A stretch of DNA of 14,005 nt, taken from contig JAHFSL010000022.1 of the NCBI GenBank assembly GCA_023265785.1, forward strand, positions 1 to 14,005, given 5' to 3'. Position numbers and translations under genes: made by a program. Shown one piece after another: positions 5,804 to 11,760 of the stretch. A model generated the notes under the pieces. That model was not told the DNA's origin and made no database searches. It saw only the letters and a list, made by a program, of their open reading frames with translations. Within the stretch, counting starts at the first letter, position 1. Each line of letters opens with the position of its first letter. This stretch comes from Candidatus Coatesiibacteriota bacterium. GTDB lineage: Bacteria > Oederibacteriota > CAKKQC01.

Positions 5804-8213
5804 GCCTCCTTCGACGGCCGCTCCGCGATGGACTGATTCCATCGCGTCCCGCGGCCGCTCTCCCGCGCGGCCGGCCCACCAAAGATTCTAGTCGTTCCAG
5901 GCCCCACCCGAACGGCCCCAGCACGGTGGCCGCCGCCCGGAGCGCCTCCTGCTCGTAGGCCGCCGCGTCATAGGGCTCGCCCTCCGGGAACACCTGCGCC
6001 GCCCACGCCCGGGACTCGCCCAGCACATACGCCACCATCTCCCCCGCCTCCAGCTTCGCCCCCCGCGCGCCCAGTTGCCCCGCCGCCACCGCCAGCGGTG
6101 TGGCCACCGTGTACGCCGCCGGGTCCTTGGAAAGGTGCCGCCGGATCGTGAGGTCCGCCGCGTGCATCCGGCCCGCCCGCACGTCGCCCACGACCTCCCG
6201 CACCCGGTCCACCTGCGCGTCCGCGATGGCACGCGCCTCCGCTCCCGTCATCGCCTTGGCCAGCGCCGCCACCAGTTCGCGCTGGAGCGCGGCCACGAAC
6301 GGCGCCGCGTCCACCCGCCGGAACTCCACCCCCCGCTCCTTGGTGGTGCCGTCCAGGAACGCGCCCAGGTAGCGCTGGGAGACCGCCCGCCGCGCGTCCA
6401 CCTTGCTGGGCAGGAACGCGATCCACCGGTAGACGCCCTCCACCGCGACCGGCAGGCCGGTGTCCGCCTCGATGGCCCGGGTCAGCGCAAGGCACCCTTC
6501 CGGCGTGGCGGCGGTGCCGTCGAGCGGCTTCACCCACAGGCTGTCCACGATCGCGTGGAGCATCCGGTACCCCGCCTCCTCCGCGACCTCCTTGGCGCGC
6601 AGGATCGCCTCCCGCCCCCAGGCGTTCGTCGCCTCGTGCGCCTCAATCCGGCCGAACCGCGCGTTCTTGTATCCGAGGTAGCCGAAACAGCAGACCAGCA
6701 TCCACTTGTGCGCGGTCGTCAGCGCCGCCGCCCGCTCCCGGATCGCGGGGGTGGCGCCGGTTTTCTTGAGCGCCCGGCACGCCGCCCGCTTGGCCAGCAG
6801 GGGCGCCAGCGTCCGGGGAATCAGCCCCTTGCCATGGCGGCACGACCACAGCGGGGTCCCCGGCACCCGCGCCGCGGGATCGGCTGCACAGCAGGCGCAG
6901 TTCATCGTCTCCTGCGAGAGGTTCTTGGTCACCATGATTGTCGGGTACATCGAAGCGAAGTCCAGTTCCCCCACCCCCTCGAACAGCCCCAGGTCCGGCT
7001 GGAAGATCAGCCCCCCGCGGTCGGTCTGGAGGAGTTCCTCGCCGGTCTTGAAGTCCTCCGTCTCCCGCTTGTCCACCGGGATCAGGATGCCGTCGGCCAG
7101 CGCCCGCGCCACCTGCATGGAGGAGATCGCCGTTCCCACGCTCGTGCGCGCCGCCGTCTGGAGCGGCAGGCGCCCCAGCCGCGCCGTTTCGAATAGCCCC
7201 GTGAGCCCGCTGGTCCCCAGCGCGAAGGAGTTGCGCTGGTCCAGGTGCAGGCGCCCGTACAGGTGCCACGCCGCGTCCCGGTGGATGATGGCGCCATACG
7301 AGAAGTACGAGCGGGACTTGGTGCGGCGGGGCGGACGCGCAGGATCATGGTTCCAGGGGATGGTGACGCCGTACTGTTTCGCCTGCGCGTCAAGTTCGGG
7401 CAGGAGCCACGCGTCCCCGTGCTCGGTCACGATGAGGTCCGGATCCCGGTCGGCGATCAGCCGGGCCAGCCGGCGCGGCACCTCGCCCGGTTCGTCCGGT
7501 TCCCAGAGACTGGCCTTGCCGTCGAGGTGGACTTCCAGCCGTCGTGCATAACTGCCGCGCCGGTCGTGCGCCGGGTTGCGGGCGATCCCCTCCAGCCGCA
7601 GGCCCAGCACCACCAGCGGCGGGGACTCATAATCCACATCCCAGATGGCGTCCAGAACCCGCATCGAGATAAGGGTTTCACCCTCAACAACCGCCTCCAC
7701 CCGGGCCAGCGGGTGCCGTTGGGTTTCCCAGAACCAGTACCGGTCCGGCACCAGGTCAGCGTTGTACCAGGTCACCTCCGTGAACCGCCGCATCGCGCCT
7801 CCGAAGAGCATCATGGACCGCTCCGCATCCCCCAGCGCCAAGGCCCAGGTATCGCACGGAACGCCCTCCATGATCTCGGTCTTCTGTGTGAGCGCGAGGT
7901 CCGCGGCCACGCCCTGGTTCAGGAACCAGCGCTGGACCCGCTCCGCCTCCCCCCGCGAACCGCGCAGGTAGGCCGTGGGCTTCCACGGCTCGATGACTTT
8001 GATCCGCCGGCCATCGTCGGCGAGGAGCCAGACCGCCATGCCGTCCCGCACCGCGTACGCATCGAACAGCCACCCGGAGAGTGGCCGGGAGCTAGGGCTT
8101 GGCGGGTTTTTCGGCGGCGCGGCGGGCTTCGGTCGCGCGCTTGACGCGCTTCCACCACTCGCCCATGGGTCCGGTTTCAGCCTTGTGACGGAGGTACGCA
8201 ATCTCTTCCTCAT
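5718..8213 (-). CDS. Family B DNA polymerase, PolB2-like with altered active-site motifs
   Basis: 831 aa as read. It matches the archaeal PolB2 type, a B-family clade described as inactivated that also has a few bacterial members. Polymerase motif A is kept (LDFASMYPTI, Asp418). Motif B is altered (Lys503, then VCCFG where NSxYG is usual). Motif C reads HAIVDSLW (553-560) where YxDTDS is expected, so the first metal-binding Asp is Ile and only Asp557 remains. Exonuclease motifs are degenerate: WDVD (191-194) for the DIE motif, and WLLPEL (269-274) for FDLPYL. Cysteines 439, 441, 442 and 458 may bind metal. The family's HKWMLVCCFGYLGYKNARFG block is intact. Start is ATG 8213, TTG 8201 (GAGGA upstream) or later, as residues 1-45 are Pro/Ser-rich and family-like sequence begins at WLFDAY. 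Residues after about 780 look like read-through into the DUF72 gene. A structural or lesion-bypass role is inferred. Confidence 0.92.
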   Translation of the reverse strand: MRKRLRTSVTRLKPDPWASGGSASSARPKPAAPPKNPPSPSSRPLSGWLFDAYAVRDGMAVWLLADDGRRIKVIEPWKPTAYLRGSRGEAERVQRWFLNQGVAADLALTQKTEIMEGVPCDTWALALGDAERSMMLFGGAMRRFTEVTWYNADLVPDRYWFWETQRHPLARVEAVVEGETLISMRVLDAIWDVDYESPPLVVLGLRLEGIARNPAHDRRGSYARRLEVHLDGKASLWEPDEPGEVPRRLARLIADRDPDLIVTEHGDAWLLPELDAQAKQYGVTIPWNHDPARPPRRTKSRSYFSYGAIIHRDAAWHLYGRLHLDQRNSFALGTSGLTGLFETARLGRLPLQTAARTSVGTAISSMQVARALADGILIPVDKRETEDFKTGEELLQTDRGGLIFQPDLGLFEGVGELDFASMYPTIMVTKNLSQETMNCACCAADPAARVPGTPLWSCRHGKGLIPRTLAPLLAKRAACRALKKTGATPAIRERAAALTTAHKWMLVCCFGYLGYKNARFGRIEAHEATNAWGREAILRAKEVAEEAGYRMLHAIVDSLWVKPLDGTAATPEGCLALTRAIEADTGLPVAVEGVYRWIAFLPSKVDARRAVSQRYLGAFLDGTTKERGVEFRRVDAAPFVAALQRELVAALAKAMTGAEARAIADAQVDRVREVVGDVRAGRMHAADLTIRRHLSKDPAAYTVATPLAVAAGQLGARGAKLEAGEMVAYVLGESRAWAAQVFPEGEPYDAAAYEQEALRAAATVLGPFGWGLERLESLVGRPRGRAAAGRDGISPSRSGRRRRLDPDPDRDLWLFVQGVDGRLLPARRETA

Positions 8214-8220
8214 GCGTCAT
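8092..8220 (-). CDS. Possible 42-aa charged small protein
   Basis: A short frame whose ATG (8220-8218) overlaps the TGA (8219-8217) of the preceding AlbA_2 gene in an ATGA junction, the classic arrangement for coupled translation. The product starts MTHEEEIAYLRHK, contains GPMGEWWKRVKRAT and ends in a basic Ala/Lys/Pro tail; it looks like one or two amphipathic helices. By hand count 32 of 42 codons end in G or C, against 27 of 40 for the polymerase frame over the same stretch, a weak preference for this frame. If it is real, the polymerase N-terminal 40 residues are either non-coding or doubly encoded. I do not recognise a family. The alternative is a chance frame inside the polymerase 5' end. 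Confidence 0.45.
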   Translation of the reverse strand: MTHEEEIAYLRHKAETGPMGEWWKRVKRATEARRAAEKPAKP

Positions 8221-9632
8221 CCCGCGCCTAGACTCTCACGCCCCCGAGCCGTAATCCGATAACGCTGCAACCGGCTGGTCGGCCTTTCCCCCAGTATGTA
8301 CTCAACATAGCCGGCGGCGAGCAGATCATTCAGCGTCCGTTTCAGGGCTCCCGTCTTGGTCCGCAAACCGATCTGCGCGGCCACTTCCCGAGCCGAGAGA
8401 TCCCTACCGGAGAGCACACGCAGCACCTGAATTGACTGGGCCCCCGACTGGGCCCCCGACTGGGCCCCCAGACTCGCCCTGACCGCCGGATTCGGGCGGA
8501 AGATGACGGTGAAAAATCCGCCGTTCTGAAACGCGGGATCCGGGCACCCCTGCGCCCGGACATCGTCACGCATCCGCTTGATGCCGGTTCCCGCCTTCTC
8601 AATGAATTCAATCCGATGGAGCAGGTCGGCCAGGAGCGCATTACGCCGGACGGCCTTCGTGCCCAGATCGGCCAGAGTCACGCCCTTGGGCAACCCACCG
8701 GGACTGCTGACTTCGATCCGGTCCGTATAGATCTCCACGAACACGTTGGCCCCATCCATGAACCAGTCCCGGTGCATGACGGCGTTGATCACGGCTTCGC
8801 GGAGCGCCTTCGGGGGATACTCAGGAATATCCTCGCGGCGGAGGCGCCCGATCCTCCAGGCCACCCGCGTGTTGCGCTCCACAAACCGGAGCGCGTCCTC
8901 GATATCGGCGACGATGCCGCCGGTGAAATCCTTCCGGTCCAGGATGTCCGCCTTGCCGGTCCCTTTCGCCAGCAGGCAGGTAATGTAGGCCTGGTTGAAG
9001 AACCGGCGCGGCTCCTTCGCGAAAAAGAGGACGCCGGCGTTCCGAAACTTCAGGGTTCCGCCGGACCGTTCCGCCGCTTCGATGTTGACAAGCACATCCT
9101 CGACGCGGGGCCGGCCGGTAATTCCGCTCAATCTAAGCCATGTCCGGTACTTCTCCCGGTCAAAGTCCTGCGGATACCGAAACTTCGGACAGGGCTCCAC
9201 ATCGAACCGGATGGCCCCTTCGGAACGAAAGAAGTCGCGGAGTTCATCCCGGGACAATTTCTGCGTTGTGGCACCCTGGCGCCAGAAGTATCCTTCACTG
9301 CACTGGACGGGCTTGCCCTCGCTCTCCTGCACGGTGACCGACAGGACCCGGCCAACCGGCTCCACGAGGATCCCAACCGGCGGGTCACAATGGCGGGCAA
9401 GGCTCTGGATGTGGGCCCGCAGGCGGTTCGAATCCGTGACCCCCGCCACCGTCCCGTCATCCCTCACGCCCAGCAGGATTCGTCCTCCCGTCGAATTGGC
9501 CATGGCCACGAGGTCGCGCGCGAACGAGTCCGGGAGCGCTGTCTTGTACTCCAGCGTCGCCCCCTCGCCCTCGTGGAGCAGGATCTCGAGGTCGGACGGT
9601 TTCAGTGGTTCCATGTCCAATTCCATTTCCAT
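8217..9632 (-). CDS. AlbA_2 / HATPase / winged-helix ATP-binding regulator-like protein
   Basis: About 471 aa. Residues 18-130 form an AlbA_2 (Schlafen-type) nucleic-acid-binding domain (EGATLEYKTALP, MANSTGGRILLGV). Residues about 270-380 form a GHKL-like ATPase half: EAVINAVMHRDW (N box, Asn283), YTDRIEVSSPGGLP and EKAGTGIKRM. A linker of three GAQS units (389-400) joins a winged-helix domain (402-468, ending RYRITARGRE). This layout is common for predicted ATP-dependent transcription regulators formerly labelled RecG-like helicases; no helicase motifs are present. A GTG at 9683 would add 17 unlikely residues; ATG 9632, 9626 or 9614 are better and cannot be separated, since none has a good ribosome binding site. 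It lies between the 94-aa gene and the polymerase, so it may control this operon or be an accessory insertion. Target unknown. Confidence 0.88.
   Translation of the reverse strand: MEMELDMEPLKPSDLEILLHEGEGATLEYKTALPDSFARDLVAMANSTGGRILLGVRDDGTVAGVTDSNRLRAHIQSLARHCDPPVGILVEPVGRVLSVTVQESEGKPVQCSEGYFWRQGATTQKLSRDELRDFFRSEGAIRFDVEPCPKFRYPQDFDREKYRTWLRLSGITGRPRVEDVLVNIEAAERSGGTLKFRNAGVLFFAKEPRRFFNQAYITCLLAKGTGKADILDRKDFTGGIVADIEDALRFVERNTRVAWRIGRLRREDIPEYPPKALREAVINAVMHRDWFMDGANVFVEIYTDRIEVSSPGGLPKGVTLADLGTKAVRRNALLADLLHRIEFIEKAGTGIKRMRDDVRAQGCPDPAFQNGGFFTVIFRPNPAVRASLGAQSGAQSGAQSIQVLRVLSGRDLSAREVAAQIGLRTKTGALKRTLNDLLAAGYVEYILGERPTSRLQRYRITARGRESLGAG
8434..8469 (-). repeat. Three tandem 12-base units encoding the GAQS linker
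   Basis: GACTGGGCCCCC is repeated three times without error (8434-8445, 8446-8457, 8458-8469). On the minus strand each unit encodes Gly-Ala-Gln-Ser in the linker between the ATPase and winged-helix domains of the AlbA_2 protein. Unit number can change by slippage without breaking the frame. Confidence 0.95.
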
Positions 9633-9648
9633 GGTCGGCCCGGAAGGG

Positions 9649-9676
9649 AACCCCGGCAATCCCCCAACCCGGGGTT
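9649..9676 (-). promoter_or_regulatory. GC-rich stem-loop in the leader of the AlbA_2 gene
   Basis: AACCCCGG (9649-9656) and CCGGGGTT (9669-9676) are perfect 8-base inverted arms around a 12-base loop, in the 87-base gap between the 94-aa gene and ATG 9632. There is no T-run after it on either strand, so it is not a standard terminator. It could stabilise or attenuate the transcript. It may also be chance in GC-rich DNA. Confidence 0.35.
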
Positions 9677-9719
9677 GTGACACGGGGTGGGCACAGGACT
9701 TTCATCGCCCGGCCCATCG

Positions 9720-10004
9720 TCAGACCGGCGATCCGGCCACGGGTGGGTCGGCGGGTTCCAGCGTCCGCAGTTTCCAGGTCAGGCCCTCCAGTTGCCGGCG
9801 CTGTTCGAGGAGCATCGCGAGCAGGACCGCCTCCATGGGCGCCGGCGAGGTCGCGTGCGCGATCGCCGCCAGGTGCCGGCGCGCCGCCAGGAAGAGTTCG
9901 TCGAAGACCGCCTGGTCCTCCCGCCGCAGGGCCCGGCGGAACGCACTCCACCGCGCGGCCTCTCCGTCGAACACCATGGTGGCCGAGGGCAGGGTGCGTC
10001 CCAT
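9720..10004 (-). CDS. Conserved 94-aa helical protein of unknown function (MGRTLPS family)
   Basis: A 94-aa, mostly helical, charged protein. The N-terminus MGRTLPSATM, followed by WSAFRRALRREDQAVFDELF and the MLLEQRRQLE stretch, matches from memory a small uncharacterised family seen in archaea and some bacteria, with the pattern MGRT-P...W..FRRALR-ED...FD.L...AR.H......LLEQ. No catalytic motif is visible; it looks like a small adaptor or DNA-associated protein. Its ATG lies 15 bases after the stop of the DUF5131 gene with a weak GAGAGG ten bases upstream. Its base composition is like the polymerase and RecA-like genes, and unlike the restriction-modification genes just before it. That suggests it belongs with the polymerase operon and once stood closer to the RecA-like gene. 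Family naming is moderate; that it is a gene is likely. Confidence 0.8.
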   Translation of the reverse strand: MGRTLPSATMVFDGEAARWSAFRRALRREDQAVFDELFLAARRHLAAIAHATSPAPMEAVLLAMLLEQRRQLEGLTWKLRTLEPADPPVAGSPV

Positions 10005-10019
10005 GTCTACCAGGCCTCT

Positions 10020-10754
10020 CTAGGAATACTGCGGCATGAGGGTGAGATTGGAAGGCATCTCGTCCCATACGCGCCCCTGAAGAACACGCCCCCCGGCCTT
10101 CGGCGTTCTACCACCCCACTGCTTGAAGAAAAACCCCGTGCCAGCCTTTAGACACTGATCCTTAATCTCAAGTACCCACTCCTCTTTGATTGGACGGCGG
10201 TTCGGCCCACTCTCTCCGCCAACGATCACCCAATGGATTCCCTCAAGGGGCAACCCTTGAATCGGGCCAATCAACGGCTCTACTGAAACGAACCTGACCG
10301 CAGCCGGCACATTCCGTAAGTGCTCGATCCGCGAAACATAGGCCTGATTCTCAACGGATACTCCCTGCCAAACATTCTTGGGCCAAGGCAATTGCGCGAC
10401 CACTTTTTCGACCCGATCGGCCCGCTTCGTAAGTATTTGAAAGACATGCCAGCGAGCCTTCTGCATGACGGCAAAGACCTTCTGGATGTACTCCACGGGA
10501 ACATCCTTGTGAAAGAGATCGCTCATGCTGTTCACGAAGATCTTCCGTGGCTGTTTCCACTTCAGCGGCAACTCGATCTGGTCAGCCTGAAGCGTCAGCT
10601 TGAATGCATTGCGGTAGCGATGAGTCCCCATAGCCTGGAGGCGGTGAGCCAAGCGCTCGGCATAGCAGTTCTTACACCCCGGGCTAATCTTGGTGCACCC
10701 GGTGACCGGATTCCACGTGGCATCCGTCCACTCGATTCCCGACTTATCCGCCAC
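10020..10754 (-). CDS. DUF5131 (phage Gp37/Gp68-like) three-cysteine protein
   Basis: A 244-aa protein of the DUF5131 family, first known from phage Gp37/Gp68. The N-terminal WNPVTGC-x6-C-x2-C cluster (Cys20, Cys27, Cys30) followed by YAERLA is the family mark and probably binds a metal or iron-sulfur cluster, as in radical-SAM-like proteins; the reaction is unknown. Other conserved blocks: IFVNSMSDLFHKDVP, ILTKRADR, WQGVSVENQ, FVSVEPLIGPI, WVIVGGESGPNRRP and FFFKQWGG. Length is normal. GTG 10754 is supported by GGAGG (10766-10762) with a seven-base spacer. The gene starts 16 bases after the endonuclease stop, so it is probably the third gene of that cassette. Family members often stand beside a three-Cys-motif partner protein (TcmP); none is seen here. 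Base composition is lower in GC than the polymerase genes, in keeping with acquisition together with the endonuclease. Confidence 0.92.
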   Translation of the reverse strand: MADKSGIEWTDATWNPVTGCTKISPGCKNCYAERLAHRLQAMGTHRYRNAFKLTLQADQIELPLKWKQPRKIFVNSMSDLFHKDVPVEYIQKVFAVMQKARWHVFQILTKRADRVEKVVAQLPWPKNVWQGVSVENQAYVSRIEHLRNVPAAVRFVSVEPLIGPIQGLPLEGIHWVIVGGESGPNRRPIKEEWVLEIKDQCLKAGTGFFFKQWGGRTPKAGGRVLQGRVWDEMPSNLTLMPQYS

Positions 10755-10770
10755 GGCTACGCCTCCGCCT

Positions 10771-11760
10771 TCACTTTGTTCCTACGTCTGGATGAGGCCC
10801 CAGAAAGCGCTCACCGTTGAAATGAATGAGATGCTCCGGATCGTCGGCAACCCAGACTTCGGTCTCCCAGGAAATCTGCGGCAGAAAACTACGCATGGCC
10901 TCCCTGCTGGCAAACGCCGTCACAAAGACAAGTCCCGCTTTTGACCCGGAGAAGAGTTTTTTGAGCTCAACTCGTCGCTTCGAATCAACCGCGCCAGCGC
11001 TCACCACGGCTTCAATTAAAAGAAGCCAGTTTCGCCTGACATCATGGACCAGGACATCGGGCATCTTTGAAGGGGCCGAGATGACAATCCCGAGGCGTTT
11101 CAGGTAGTCCACTTCGTAATGCATGAACTTTCCCTCGGCATCCCCGACATAAAGCACTGTACCTGCTGGAGAAAAGCGTCCACAAAACTCCTCGACGACC
11201 AGCTTGATCAGTGGATTTTGACCACCGGGAGAGAGATGGACGCGTTCGCCGGATGGCAACGAAACCGGGATCTTCGAAATCGCCCTCACGCGCTCTCGCT
11301 CCCGCCGGATATGCTCCCTGCTCGCAAGGTACAAAACCAGCTTGCGTTTCCAAGTCGCGGCCCCATATGACCGAAACAGATCCAATGCTCCCGGCTCAAC
11401 CTGATAGACCGTCTTCGCGCTCGTGATGGGGCGGGATGAATCATCGGGGTTAAGAAAGACCATTCCAGCCTCGACAAAATACTTTACGGCTTCGTCACGT
11501 ATCGTCTCGCGTGTATTGGGCTTGTACGGCTTCCCGTGCTCCTTGGCAATAAACTTAATGATCGGCGTAATGCCACGCATTGGAGCGCTTGCATCCGACC
11601 AGCCCTGAAAAGGCTTGAGATCGAGAAGCGCCAGGAGAGTGCGCCCGGCACCATCATTGCTTTGGCGCCCTACAAAGCCCAGCATCGCGAGAATTTCCCT
11701 GGCCTCTTTCAATTTCTTCGCACGTTCTCTTGCCAGCCGAGGATTCCGCCGATTTTCCAT
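10771..11760 (-). CDS. BsuBI/PstI-family type II restriction endonuclease
   Basis: 329 aa, nearly the length of R.PstI and R.BsuBI. It should cut unmethylated DNA; the family prototypes recognise CTGCAG, but the site of this enzyme is not proven. The N-terminal part (about 1-190) is the helical, winged-helix-like BsuBI_PstI_RE_N region. The C-terminal part carries the PD-(D/E)xK-type core: YVGDAEGK (205-211), MPDVLVHD (Asp235), LLLIEAVVSAG (Glu250) and DSKRR (Lys261). The family ending VADDPEHLIHFNGERFLGP is intact. No truncation or frameshift is seen, so it is probably active. Its ATG overlaps the methyltransferase TGA by one base (TGATG), the usual way to delay endonuclease behind methyltransferase synthesis. 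It is lower in GC than the flanking operon. Confidence 0.94.
   Translation of the reverse strand: MENRRNPRLARERAKKLKEAREILAMLGFVGRQSNDGAGRTLLALLDLKPFQGWSDASAPMRGITPIIKFIAKEHGKPYKPNTRETIRDEAVKYFVEAGMVFLNPDDSSRPITSAKTVYQVEPGALDLFRSYGAATWKRKLVLYLASREHIRRERERVRAISKIPVSLPSGERVHLSPGGQNPLIKLVVEEFCGRFSPAGTVLYVGDAEGKFMHYEVDYLKRLGIVISAPSKMPDVLVHDVRRNWLLLIEAVVSAGAVDSKRRVELKKLFSGSKAGLVFVTAFASREAMRSFLPQISWETEVWVADDPEHLIHFNGERFLGPHPDVGTK

Noticed and set aside
6075..7196. Long plus-strand open frame (373 codons) inside the polymerase gene
   Set aside because: Arg/Pro/His-rich product, complementary to a strongly motif-supported gene; a usual shadow frame in high-GC DNA.
8434..8469. CRISPR-like array
   Set aside because: The 12-base units are contiguous without spacers and lie in frame in a coding linker.
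8217..9632. RecG-type helicase
   Set aside because: Such proteins are often so labelled, but no Walker A or helicase motifs are present; AlbA_2 and GHKL motifs explain the sequence.
9649..9676. Intrinsic terminator after the 94-aa gene
   Set aside because: The stem is good but no T-run follows on either strand.
9633..9683. GTG 9683 as the AlbA_2 gene start
   Set aside because: It adds 17 Gly/Pro-rich residues not expected before the domain, lacks a ribosome binding site, and would place the 9649-9676 stem-loop inside the coding region.
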